Source of the DNA: Stictocephala bisonia
Lineage: Eukaryota > Arthropoda > Insecta > Hemiptera > Membracidae
Reading direction: 5' to 3'
Assembly: GCA_035578905.1 (NCBI GenBank)
Contig: JAQJVL010000002.1
Span: forward strand, 2,703,229 to 2,767,228
Length of the DNA: 64,000 nt
Shown: positions 1 through 12,190 of the stretch, in pieces
Layout: the number at the start of each line of letters is the position of its first letter
Numbering within the stretch: the first letter of the stretch is position 1
Position numbers and translations under genes: made by a program
The notes under the pieces: model-generated
The model's input: the letters and a program-made list of their open reading frames with translations, nothing else
The model's database searches: none
What the model was told of the DNA's origin: nothing

Positions 1-3000
1 ATTAATAAGACATCATAGATATTTGTAAAATCACATACAGACTAAGAGCCAGAAAAAAATAGATCGAGATAGGATTGATAGGACTCTTGTTAAGTTGTTT
101 TATTGAATTGGTTTTCACCGACAAATCATCTCATAAAATACGAGAGAGTCGAAGCTGTGCACCATCTATCCCGTGTCCTTATTAATTATTCGAGAAGTAA
201 AACTTACTGATCTATATTAAATCTTACATACTAGATAGACTATCAACAGTTTTTAAAACTACACTAAGGCCTATCTATCTACGAGTTTTCTGGTTTTCAA
301 ACGATTTATCGTGTAATAGAATTGTTTAATTTTAAATTTCTACAAAGGGCCAGAACTAACTACTCAACCGTTGTTGGTACTAACGGGAATACGTGTTTTC
401 AAAAAAGGGAAATAAATATGCTCATTCGGCATACGAAAATAGTTCAAGTAGAACGCCTTACAAACCTGAGTGTAGGCAGTTTACGCATATCGTGCCTGTA
501 GCTGTTTTGCCTGGCGGCGCCGTTGTATTTGTTTGATACCACAACAACACTACAAACGGGCAGTATAATAACATACAGTATAATAACATTAATACTGTAT
601 AATAACAATATTAAATGGTTAGTTATCATTTTATGCTATAACGAAAATACTGAAGGTCGTTCACTCAGTATATACTATAGGAAAAATACTAACGTGTGGT
701 TTATATACTGTTATGTTAAAATTAAACAGTTTTAATTATTGTTCCAAATATCCTAATTATGAGTAATAAAAACGCAGATTTGTTTATATATGCCAGTAGT
801 TAGTTTATTATGATGGATTGTACGAATGTTGTAAGTATACGGAAAATAAGGTTATTTCTGATTCTCACTGTTCGGTTTGTACTTCAAAGCATTGATTCTT
901 ATACCTGTTTAATGTGCATTTCTGTATTCTAGTACAACTACGTGTGTAATTATGTATACTACGAAATTAATACAACTCACGTCTGTAAGCGTATTTCTAC
1001 ATACTACTACCATATTCGTATGTATTTATTTACACTGCTCACTGGAATGGATATATTTTCGTATACCGTTCATTTGCCCATTATTACATGTATTTTAGTA
1101 CTTTATTCGTGGGTACTTCTGTATACTGCTCACCGCTAAATGTATTTATGTATACTGCTCACTGCTAAATGTATTTATGTATCTTGCTTTCTCTTAAGTA
1201 CGTTTATGTGTTCTACTAACTTATATGTGTGTATTTCTGTATATTGCTAATTGCTTCGGGAAGACATCGAAGTACACGTCTCAGTTATATTTTACTTACT
1301 AAACGTCACGATTCATCATTAATAAATGTCATCGATCATCGATAAATGCCATTTTTGTTAAAAAATAACGTATATCAACAATAAGTTTATACAAAAGATT
1401 ATATAATACCAGTTTAGTTATGTAAACAGTTTTAGCTCCGCAACATTGTAACTCCTTGGTTATGTATTATTGAATTTCTTGGTAAAAATTCAGTGCCGGA
1501 ATACGGCATCAGTCAGTCTAACATCCCATCAACGTGTCAGGGGAAGAGGCTTATTTCGTCTGGCAACAGTCAATAAGCCAAATCTCTCCCACAGTGACGT
1601 CACTTCCTTATTGGGGTTTATTTTAAAGAATGTAAAAAAAGCTGTACTTTATTACTTTACTCTGGCTGGCGGGAGTGACTGAGTCGGTTAACTGAGTTAC
1701 TAAGTAAAATATATCATTTTAATCTTATTTGTTGTGAAGTATCTGTTCACATTGTAGTATAGTTTAATTTATTTTTGACTTTTCCAATGCAACTCTTTAT
1801 TCTGTTGTCAACGTGGAATAAAGGGATTCTGACTTATGAATTATTTGAGGAATTGATCTATATTAGATTTTTGACAAATATATTTGTATTTAAACACTCC
1901 ATGATTTTTCTTGTACCTTTTGCCTGCCATTTAAATTAGTTTTGTTGATAAATTTTTTTAAAAAATGATATCCATTTAAGTAAATCTTAAATGCACATTT
2001 TATGGATAGGTAACATTAACTATCTTTGAAAAATATGAATGGAACTGAGATATGTTTTCCCAAATCAACTATAATATTAATCAAACAGATGTGACTTTTT
2101 ATATTTAAATCCCCCCCCCCCCCAACTTCTTCAGTGTGTTATGTTATAAGATTTTTATTTATTTATTTATTTTTTAAACATGTGTGAATCTATAGGTAAC
2201 TAGGTAACATAAAGAGGGAAGGAAGGTGCGAAAGAGAGATAATTTTGTGATTAACTTCTTCCAGGACAGTGGAACACTTGTGGACAATAACATATATATA
2301 ATTAAACCATTTAGAGTTACTTGTATGTGCTCTATGGCAAATTTGATGCCATTAATACGTGTTGAGATAGTTAACCTGCTTCTAGCTTGTATTTTATTGG
2401 CTAAAACAGTTTGTAATAGACGCTTTTCGAGAGTCAACTGGCTTAATTCCCAGCCTAAATCGAGTAAACCTGTCCTGGAAGAGGTTAAAGAAAGCTAGTT
2501 TTAGGCCTTTCAATAATAGTAGAAAAATGGTAATATAATAACGCAAATTAAAATATGATGAAAGTGAAGAAAGAAAGCACTTGAGGAAATACGAAATCTC
2601 TTTGTGTCAATATTATAGATGCAGTATAATATGTATAGCAGTTATTTTTATTATGCTCTCTTAACTTACAAAAAATAATGTTTATATACCAGAAAATCAT
2701 TAACTGAACAAAAATATCGTCATCTATTCCAATCATTATTTTTTCTATTCTCAGCCTAGAGCTATTTAGGACGTGTTAGTCTCAATTAGTACATTGGGTG
2801 AGAAATGTCTCATTTTCCCTCTTATTCACCAGAAAATTATTTTATAACAAAACGTGTGAGTTCACATAAACGACACAAACTATTTAATAAGAGCAGATAA
2901 TGGTATCCAATTTCATCATTTTATAGCGTCATATCAAGAAAATTAGATTGAAAACGTTCCTTTAGTAGCCGTGTTGCAGCGCGCGTGGATTATTCAATTT

Positions 3001-3690
3001 AAAGTTTTGTTGCCAAGGGAATACAAACTTTATTAATACTTCGTTTTCATCTAGCAGAAATTGACTGTTATTAGAATACAAAGAAAGAAAACTGAGAATA
3101 TTTACTAAATGAGAGGTGACAAAAGGACGCAAATTGCGTTAAATTTTTATTAACAATATCGATAATGAATCTACATTTAACAATTTTATTTAATGGACAG
3201 ATGTTATTTTACAATAATTAGTCTTTACAGTTGAAAAAGATATCATCATGACATTTATGACACCTTGACTAAAATTCCCAAAAAATTGCAACTAAGTTTG
3301 CCTGTTTGAAAATAATTTGAAAGAAACTAGTGACTCAAACATGTTATATGATTCTAAATTTTAAATAGACCTACTAATTATAATTTTTTTCAAACAAATA
3401 ATGAAAGTAGCAATTTATTATCAGAGTTATTCTATCAAAACTATCTACAAATATACGATATTAGTCTTTTCCCACCCACCCTACAACACAACAGTACTAA
3501 ACACCCCAATTACCCGATATATCGGTACATCAAGCTTTAAGCTATGACGACTTTATTCATGCTTTCCCATTATTTCACATACCACCACATCTTACTTACG
3601 ACTAACATGTAGGATGTTACTAGTAGTCGTGGATCACGCGGTGTACTCTCGCTTCATAGACTGACTATTTGAGTTCCCTACCCTTGCATT
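1..3690. other. AT-rich stretch, no gene recognised
   Basis: Open frames here are at most 90 codons, lack family motifs and are of the sort expected by chance. A 14-C run sits near 2110-2123, and short repeated phrases (tgtatttatgtatactgctcac) occur near 1020-1200. Nothing else could be supported. Confidence 0.6.
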
Positions 3691-3694
3691 GAAC

Positions 3695-4433
3695 AGGGCC
3701 CATGGTAAAATGAGCTGGGGCTCGTGGTGGAATGAACAGGGATCGTAGCGGAATTAACAGAGCTCGTGGTGCAATGAACTGGGCTCGTGATACCATGTAT
3801 ATGACTCATGGTGGAATGAAATAGGGTTCGTGGTGGAATGAACAGGGATAGTGGTGGAATGATCAGGGCTCGTGGTGGTATGAACAGGGCTCGTGGTAGA
3901 ATGAAAATAACTCGTGATAGAATGAGAAGGCCTCGTGGTGGAATGAATAGGGCTCGTGGTGGATTGAACAGGGCTCGTGGTCGAATGAAAAGGACTCGTG
4001 GTGGAATTAACAGGGTTCGTGATGAAATGAAAAAAACTCGTGATGGAATGAATAGGGCTCGTGGTGAAATGAATAGGGCTCGTGACGGAATGAACAGGGC
4101 TCGTGGTAGAATGAAAAGGACTCGTGGTGGAATGAAAAGGACTCGTGGAAGAATTAACAGGGTTCGTAGTGAAATGAACAGGGATAGTGGTGGTATGAAC
4201 AGGGCTCGTGGTAGAAGGAAAAGTACTCACGATGGAATGAGCAGGGCTCGTGGTGGAATGAATAGGGCTCGTGGTGGATTGAACAAGGCTCGTGATAGAA
4301 TGAAAAGGACTCGTGGTGGAATAAACAGGGCTCCTGGTAGAATGAACAGGGCACGTGGTACAATGTATAGTATTCATGGTGGAATGAATAGGGCTCGTGG
4401 TGGAATGAAAAGGGCTCGTGGTGGAATTTTCAT
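3695..4433 (+). repeat. 21-bp minisatellite (about 35 units)
   Basis: The unit is close to GGCTCGTGGTGGAATGAACAG (21 bp), with many substitutions (aaaagga for aacaggg, attgaa for aatgaa). Because 21 is a multiple of three, long frames stay open on both strands: MNRARGG repeats on plus (3838-4512) and TTSPVHS repeats on minus (4377-3754). They have no signal peptide, non-repetitive flank or splice context, so I treat them as by-products. The array ends abruptly in AT-rich palindromic DNA. Confidence 0.9.
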
Positions 4434-4547
4434 AACATTATGTATTCATAATATATTCATAATATATTATGAATACATAATATTATGTATTCATAATATT
4501 ATGAATACATAATATTCATAATATACATAATCATCATAATATATTTT

Positions 4548-4550
<3 letters not shown>
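4434..4550. repeat. AT-rich palindromic block
   Basis: Alternating copies of TATTATGTATTCATAATA and its complement (tattatgaatacataata) form nested inverted repeats, directly abutting the 21-bp minisatellite. Likely to extrude hairpins. No coding content. Confidence 0.75.

Positions 4551-4600
<50 letters not shown>
4551..4600. repeat. (TA)n microsatellite
   Basis: About 25 uninterrupted TA dinucleotides, continuous with the palindromic block to its left. Confidence 0.95.
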
Positions 4601-4602
<2 letters not shown>

Positions 4603-5224
4603 CTTCCGTAAAACATCATATGTAAATGTTATATTTCAATTATTTTAAATAAAGGAAGTCATTTTATAAGGAAAAGGCAAATAACTTAGTTGACGAAGCC
4701 TCAGTTTCGTAAGTAGACTTAAGTTGGTTTTTGGTCCAGTTAAGTCACAATTTAATCAAAGTAAAAAGGAATCGTCTGATGGATCTGGCAATCCAATTGT
4801 CATTGGACTGTTTATTAATGAACTTGCTGATGAAAGAGTTTGTATTTTTATGTGTAAAACTGCACTCGCTCAACAGTATTCATGCAGGAGAGACAATCTT
4901 GCATTTTTTTATTTACTTCTAAAGGAAGGCCTCAATGTATTATAGAAGCTCTCAATCATCCCTATGACATATGCTATGACCTTCCATAAATAAGCCCTTA
5001 CTCATGATTGCCCTTAGCTGTTCAATTATTGTTTTATACTGTATGATAGTAGTTTAATAAGTATTATCTACACTCTATTTTTACAAGTTTCCGTAAAAAA
5101 GAGCAAGGGTGGTGGGCCAGAGATGTGCAGTAGAATAATGGTCAAAGGAAGTAAAGGAGGAAGCAGGTTCAGTTCACTGTTGGCGGTTGTAGAGTTCAGA
5201 TTGTGTATGATTATTACTGTCATA
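4601..5224. other. No gene recognised
   Basis: Two overlapping frames of 63-73 codons (4724-4945) have no motif or splice context. Nothing else seen. Confidence 0.5.
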
Positions 5225-5765
5225 TTGCTATAGATAGGCCGCTTAGGAATTGACCAACTGAAAGCACTGGTGCGAGAGAGATGGACTTAGTGGTGGAAGT
5301 GTGAAGAGAACTTCTCTTCCCCCACTTCGTCATTCAATTTAAAAATTGTCATGGCAACTAGACCATGGGCTGGCAGCCCAGTACCATGCCCGGCCCACTA
5401 CGACATTAGTAGCAGAGACTATTGGTTGGTTTGGTCTACACTAACGAATAAAACTTAGAGCAATCAAATTAAATCAGTATTTAGTATTGAAAAAATAACA
5501 AAAACACAGTAAATAATAATGTAAAGAATAAAAAGCAATTAAACACACTTGCACAGTTCATTACAGCTATTTTTTTCCAACTAAACACAGTTGTGGAAGT
5601 TGAACACTTGAAGGCGGATGTTGGTTACACAGTGTGGAGATGAAACGTTTCTCCTCCGTTGCTGGAACACCTATGTGCGCTAAACATAGGTGTTCCAGCA
5701 ACGGACACCTATGTTTCACACACTGGCTGCGTATTGTCGTGCCCAATTATAGATGGCGCCTCCCT
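5225..5765 (+). repeat. Dispersed repeat R1, copy 1
   Basis: About 540 bp align in order and orientation with 30615-31135. Shared blocks include GTGGTGGAAGTG, ttgtcatggcaac, attggttggttt and agtatttagtatt, and the copies share the purine-rich, tandem-adenine middle. Identity is moderate, so the copies are old. No open frame or terminal repeats were identified. This copy has gained a hairpin at its right end (5655-5705). Confidence 0.75.
5655..5705. repeat. Perfect 22-bp stem hairpin
   Basis: 5655-5676 and 5684-5705 are exact reverse complements separated by a 7-nt loop (GCGCTAA). A further copy of the CACCTATGT motif follows at 5706-5714. The other R1 copy has no counterpart, so it arose by local inverted duplication or a small insertion. 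Confidence 0.95.
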
Positions 5766-6990
5766 CTCTTTGTGGACTGAGCCATAGTTCACACGGTTGA
5801 ATTGAAGTTCGATATAAGTAACCTGAGAACAAAATAACTGTTGAGCAACATTTCGAATTTTATGAAAATGCTTTTATTTTAAAAAAAATTGCTTAAAAAT
5901 AAACCTGCTGTTGAATAAAAGGACATTCGACGTAGGTCTTCCATGCGAACTCCTACGCATTTAAAACACGTCTTAAAACATAAAACGCATTCTTTTTCAG
6001 ACGAACAAAAAAATAGCAAGAAACATTTGTGAAATAATTGTGCTGTATTTGGCTCTATGGCTTTGTTTAAACACCATAGGAAGGAGCAACAATTACAAAA
6101 CTATAAAGTATCCTGCTTGAAGGGTATCCTTATTTAATCAGATGGTACTCAGAAGTAAAGTGAAAAATTGTTATTTGAGATTTGCTGTACACCTACAGTA
6201 TATGCATTTGTTTATAATTAGTTTACTTATTTAACGTAAAATATCTTACAAAATAAGTAGTAATTTACGTAATAAATGACAATTGATTCTGACAGTTGTT
6301 AAATCGGACAGTAAAAGGAGTAACAAGTACCTAAACTAGATTCGTTCTAGTGAAGTGCATGATGAAGCGTGATTGTAACATCAAGCGTCAAATAATTGTG
6401 TTGAAGCAGCCATAATGACGATGGCAGAGAGGCGCTGTGATTCGATTTAAGTCTGCCGAGGAAGTGCAATTGCTCAGATCGCGATGAAAGCTTCATACGC
6501 AATGTAATGTCTTGACTAAATTCTTGCATAAACAGTATTATTTATCCTAGAAAATTCGCACTTCATAAGAACAAAGTGACAACACGCACTCGAAGTGTCT
6601 TGTGGTGATAAGTAGCTACAAGAGAGCGGTCCATCCCACAGACGAGTGACCAAGAAGCTTCTTCATCACATATCGCAGATAGTGTAAAGATTCTATTAAT
6701 GGACACATAAAGCCACAGTTCACGTTAATAAACTCACTTTGGGCAAGCTGCAGAAAAGTTTGAATATTCATTGTTTAATTAATACGGGTGTTGCGTTGTG
6801 CTAAAAAAGGTTGTGGCATCAAGATTTTCTTTCCTCAGTTTGTTCCTTAATATTCCCTGTCTATTTGAACTCCTTACACTTTTAAATTCAAGGTTTCAGG
6901 ATGATCTGAATCCTCAGTTCTTTGGAGTGTTTATTGGATACACTATGCGTGAACTCCATGGAAGAACGGTACCCGATTTATCTTAGGACG
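5766..6990. other. No gene recognised
   Basis: Frames of 60-62 codons (6347-6529 minus, 6798-6986 plus) show no recognisable family motif. The segment 6340-6660 is less AT-rich than its surroundings but holds no intact feature I can name. Confidence 0.5.
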
Positions 6991-6994
6991 ATGA

Positions 6995-7115
6995 GGCTTA
7001 AAGATTGTCTTACTTTACCAGGTGAAGTTAGGACTAAGAAGCCCTCTCTAACACTTAACCTGGAGACTAACGGCTTAACGTGACTTCTGAACCACCACAA
7101 GTGACCGGGCAGGCG
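6995..7115 (-). repeat. SINE S2 (tRNA-Ser/Leu-like family) tail fragment
   Basis: The minus strand reads GAAGTCACGTTAAGCCGTTAG then TTAAGTGTTAGAGAGGGCTT and CCTAACTTCACCTGGTAAA, in the same order as the body of the SINEs at 35213-35425 and 35530-35742. The tRNA-like head is absent. Confidence 0.7.
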
Positions 7116-8560
7116 GGCTGCGTCCAAGGACGGGATCGCTCAGACGGACCCATCCAAAGGACAGCCACGCTCGATGTTGCTTGACTCCGTTATCTTGCGA
7201 TAACGTCAGAGCTCTCCGGTCAAGGGCACTGTTAGCATCATTGTTAGAGCCTTGTTAGAATCCTATCCTTGACTGGAAGTAATATTGGTAACATTCAGCA
7301 GGTACTCAGCTGATTCTCCCTCTTACTCTGAGTAAGTTCCCTGTAAAGATCTACAGTCTACGGCAAATGAGCAGAGAAAGGTTAAAAAGAATACCGGTCT
7401 TTCCTTTTATTCAAATCATAAATTAAACTAACTCTTGAGGCGTCAGTCAATGGACTTTGATTCTATAAATACCTTGGGGTTTTATATCTTGTCCTATAAT
7501 CTGACTCTTTTCATTTTCAGCATGACCCATTTTACATTTTTCTCCTTTCATTGCACCATCTTTCATGTTTGTCGAAATAGAGTAGAACTATTACTTTATT
7601 TATTACTGTGCAGATAAAAATTGACAATATTGTTGTAAATCAATGGTAAAATGAAAGTGGTGTTACAGATACACTTGAGGGGGTGGTTGGCTGGAAGCGG
7701 AAGAGGGGTAGGAAGTCGCCGCAGTTGATGTCGCACATTAAAAGTAAGACATAAAATACTTGAGCGCATCCGAAATTTCCCTAACAAAATACAAATAGAA
7801 AGGAATGATTTTTGCTTTAAATATACGTAGAGTAGATGTGGAGTTCTTATTATAGTTGTGCATGAACTTAGATGATATTATATCATAATGATTATCACAG
7901 TAGTGAGGAATTAAAGAGATTTCTCAATGAAAATAAAATATGTAGTCCTTATATATTTTTGAAGGATTTAGGTATAAGTCTGAGGTGCTAATAATGTAAC
8001 TGGAGAAAAGAGTTCAAGTTAAGGGTTAAGAAAGGGAAGTTTCCCTAAATTACTAACTAGCAAATCGAATGGTGATAATTTTTCAGTTAAAATAACATGT
8101 TCTTTACGTTTATTGAATAGCAGCTTAACTGTCTAAATTTTACTTGAACCCTGGCTGAAAGGACCTGTCCATCGTCAGTGTTAAAGAGGAGGAAATCTAT
8201 AAGAAGAGATTCGATTCTTCAAAATATTATATCAGAGGGTGGGAATTCACTCAAACATAAGATAAAGGAATGACTTTTTTTAAACATGAATATTTAGTTT
8301 CACAAGATGAATTCAGCTGCTACAATGATTATAAGGATTATAAAATCCTCAACAAATCACTTCAACTAAACAATTCACCTCAACTCAGGCACTAACGTAA
8401 ACTTAGATAACATTAGCATAGTTACATAGAGCACGGCCGACACACAGCATGGGCCACATAGCACTAGTGTAGACACCACTACCAACACAACAACAACAAT
8501 GACATTCTTCTGTTACAGGTCCACCAACACTGCAGCACCACAAGACACAGTAACCAACCA
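7116..8560. other. No gene recognised
   Basis: 7116-7330 is relatively GC-rich but carries no frame or motif I can assign. The rest is AT-rich with only frames of 60-63 codons. Confidence 0.5.
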
Positions 8561-8607
8561 CAGTGCGTGTACATGTGCGTGTGTTTGTGCGTGTAGTTTC
8601 GTACGGT

Positions 8608-8628
8608 TCAGTTGTTGACGCATGCGCA
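8608..8628 (+). promoter_or_regulatory. Candidate initiator and NRF-1-like site
   Basis: TCAGTT at 8608-8613 fits the insect initiator. It is followed by the near-palindromic CGCATGCGC block before the ATG at 8632. The preceding 60 bases are GT-rich (gtgcgtgt repeats). No TATA box is seen and no downstream promoter element fits at +28. Supports, but does not prove, the adjacent candidate exon. Confidence 0.3.
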
Positions 8629-8631
8629 GTC

Positions 8632-8677
8632 ATGGGCAAAGGTGGGGATAAACGTGGTGTACAACAGAAGCCTGATG
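8632..8677 (+). CDS. Candidate first coding exon (partial, unidentified gene)
   Basis: ATG at 8632 opens a 46-nt stretch, MGKGGDKRGVQQKPD plus one base, ending at a textbook donor (G|GTGAGT, 8677/8678). Just upstream are TCAGTT at 8608-8613, an exact match to the insect initiator consensus, and a CG-containing block with GCATGCGC resembling an NRF-1-type site. Such CG-containing sequence is rare in this AT-rich region. The basic, Lys/Gly-rich start looks like a cytosolic N terminus, but I do not recognise the protein. No following exon could be assigned in the window, so the gene would need a very long intron. The frame is also open upstream without an ATG, so the start is not certain. It could be chance. 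Confidence 0.33.
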
Positions 8678-8689
8678 GTGAGTCGAAAG

Positions 8690-11600
8690 TTTATCAGACT
8701 GTCTCTATCTTCTCACCTTTCATTAAATTGCACTTCTTTACTCCTACCTATCTCTTCATCTGGTATTATTGATTGAGAATGCCAAATATTTCCTACTTCT
8801 CTCCATTGTAAAAGTTTATCTCTTATCATGTTATTGTATACATATATATTAACAATTAATAACTAAGAAATAATACAATTTAATGACAACTCTTGAAGGA
8901 AAACGGATTCGAAAAGAAAAAAATACTAAGATATAATGTAGGATGAAAGATACCAGTTACCTGAAAAAGAACCGACTTAAATAAATACTTTTATTTCCAT
9001 TTTCTGTAAATATTCACAAATTAGTTAATTTTTTTAAATGTACAAAGAGGAAAAACGCTAAGCTGCTTGAGATAATGTACAACAGGTTTCCACATATTTG
9101 TATTTAAAATAACTTTTAGTAAATTAACATTTTAATTACTTTATTTGCTTATCATATTAATTTTTTTGGATTTATGGTTAAAATTGAAAAAAAAAAAACA
9201 TGATTGCGGTTTACATGGTAGAAACAAATAAACATTATGAATATATTCATGTAACCTAAAGATACATGTTTATAAAACCCACTTATTCTAATGAAATGTT
9301 GTTAAAATTGGTTAAAAACGTCATCTAAATATTGCTTTAAACTGACATAAAAAATGGAATTTTCTGTACAGTATATAATTTTACAGTTTTGGGATGATGT
9401 TGTAGGTTTTCTAATTTCATACATAGAAATCAACAAAGTGACAACTCTAAAATGCTTCTTCCGAGTGTTCAAAAAGCATTGTAAGCCATGCTTACTAGCA
9501 GATGAGCACTGTGAATAATGGTATCATTAAAAAATCTGGAACAAAATTATCATATGTTCAACATATATGTTAATTTTGATCTCGTTCAATATCTAAGCGT
9601 ACCATAGTCATGGTCCTTCCAACCAAATACATAAACCCTCTCACACAATCCCCCGATGTTTGCATAACGACCCAACTGCTACTCTTTGTTTTTTAACAAG
9701 GTTTCAGTTACGAGATATTTTTCCACACATGTGGCTACACCGACTGCAAAAACCTGGTTATGATCTATAAGCTATTCAGCGTGAGTTGGAAGTGAGGCTC
9801 CGTCCAGTTTTCCCTGTCTCAAGGACGCTGGCCTTCTTGAGAAAGAGTAGTTCATGATTTACAAAAAGAACTATTCCGCTGACAGTCAGTCAGACACTGG
9901 TAATCAGTTTGCTCATACGTTCTGCGTTGTGTCGTAAACACGTGAACGCCTGTGAACCTGACTATCACCAACGACACACCAGCAGTGGGCGGAGGTTAAC
10001 TCTCAACTCTCCCTGAATAGTCCATAGCACTGCTAGGACGTTATGTTTTTGTTCATACACAAAACCCGTCAAACTGACGAAAACAACACCATTATTTACC
10101 TTTTTTTGTACATATACTATTCGGGCTAGAATATCACTTCTAACAATACGTATAAACCTGTAATTGGCAAATCTACCTTTTATGAATTTTAAGGACTTTT
10201 AGTAGTGGGAATTTTTATATAAATGCATAACTTTATATATTTGCTATAATTCATACTTATTTATTTGAATATTATGCAGGAAAAATGATTATCAAACATA
10301 CGAAGAGAAAATAATTGTGTTAAAATATTAATATGTATTTCCTTAAGTAAAGAAAATTAGTATTTACTTTTCTCCTAAAGTCCAAAATATCCATTGCAAG
10401 AAACAGGGATGCCAACAGGTTCGGCAAGAAAATGAAAATTCCCTTTAAGGAAAGTATGATAAAGAGTCCAACACTTGACCCAATTTATCGTTCACTGTTT
10501 GTATGACTGACAGCGATAAATTACGAGGCTTACCCTCCCCCTTTAATATTTCCCCACTCCCACCCACCACCTAGACTGGATCAACTTTCATCCCTATCAA
10601 ATTCCGTTACTGTTTATCGTCTCTTATGAACAACGTAATAAAAAAAATTACCAACCTGAACGAATTGGCTTTAGAACAGTAAGTAATGAGAATTAAATTC
10701 TCTTATACACTTTTTGGAAGACAACAGTTGTATTTTAAGGAAGTACAACTGAGAGTTATTAATTAAAACCTGTATATGTTATTGGATATATTTATTATAA
10801 TATAACTCATATCCCCAGATATCCAGGCATTGAATTTGTTTAATGTAAACTTTTTAACAATGTTTTCACTACACTACTATGAGTTTAGCTGTTTTCGTTA
10901 TGTGTTTACAACCTGCGAAACATCATATTTTCAACAGCTGTCTATTGTTTACTACCGAAAGTAACATTGTTTACAACCGAAAATTTTCCACAGTCAACAA
11001 CACCTGTTTTTATTCCGTAGTGTAGTGAAAAGTATCGTTCAAAACTCGAGTGAAAGTGTTTTGTATGTTCTCGACCATTCGAAGTGCTCGACAAGTCTCG
11101 CACTTCAAACATATGGTCTCGAACATGCAAAACCCCACTTTCCACTCTTGTTATGAAATATACTATTACAGTTGTCCTAATTCTGTTGTAACAGTAACGA
11201 AGCAATTAAAAACTTCACTCCTGTATGACGTGTACAATTTTATTATTAATAGAATGAGCTTGAAGAAAAGTTCTTTTTATGGAATTAACTGTTAGGATAT
11301 TAAAGTATGATTGATTTTCTTCAAGCAATTTTTACAAATTTAAATGTCGTACTCTTTTTACAAATTTAAAACGTACATATAGTGAGCGAAAAGTGAGAAT
11401 TTCAGAATTAAATTAGTGCATAAATTCTTAACATTAGTTGATAATTTTTATAATTAAATCTAATAATTTAACTCCCAAAATGGAAAGTCAACTACATATA
11501 AAGATAGTGGGTAAAAGAGTTCATAATGAACCGTAAGAAGGATGTCAAAGAATTTAAGCTAAGTTAAAAATAAATAAATAAAGAGATATTGAGCTTACAT

Positions 11601-12190
11601 TTTTAATTTTTGTTACAAATAATATGTTATCAACACATGACTTGATAACATACAACAACTATATTTACAGTTTGTTGTTTTTTCATAAAAAATAATTAAG
11701 TATTGCATGAATATAATGATTTTCCCTAGAGGGTTACTGTTTCATTTGGAAACTGTACATGAACTGTATTTCGTCACTGTACTTCATTTAAATGATAACC
11801 TGAAATGTAAATCATGTTTACTACTGACTAAGATCTACTACTTTTAAGGTGATTTGTTATGTTATCACGGGATTACAGGGTTATAAATCATAAGGCGATT
11901 CCACTATCTAGCTACTAAATGTTTTCTTATTTCACAATAACCAAATTACACAATATGAGGTACTTGCAAATATAAATTATTATTCGTCCCTTACTCTGTA
12001 GCTCTCCAGCACACGCTGAAGTGACAAAAGCCAGCTAAAATAGTTCGCCAGACAGTCGTCTGAGCGCTTATTTGAAACCGGTGAACGATAGATAGCGGCA
12101 CATGTGCTCGTCTATAACAAATGCCTTGTACTGTCTGTATCTATAGTCAATAGCTTAAAGTAACTTCTGACTTTTAGCTATCGGTTAAAA
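8690..12190. other. No gene recognised (possible intron)
   Basis: AT-rich, with frames of 87 codons or fewer and no motifs. A patch at 9780-10020 is less AT-rich and contains TCAGTC and GGGCGG, but no coding exon was found there. If the exon at 8632-8677 is real, this would be intron. Confidence 0.5.
11065..11126. repeat. Imperfect palindrome
   Basis: The outer arms ATGTTCTCGACCAT (11065-11078) and ATGGTCTCGAACAT (11113-11126) pair with three central mismatches. The inner arms GAAGTGC (11081-11087) and GCACTTC (11100-11106) pair exactly. Overlapping frames on both strands here are a by-product. Confidence 0.65.

Noticed and set aside
3754..4512. MNRARGG-repeat and STTSPVH-repeat frames
   Set aside because: A stop-free 21-bp repeat keeps both strands open; no other gene-like signal.
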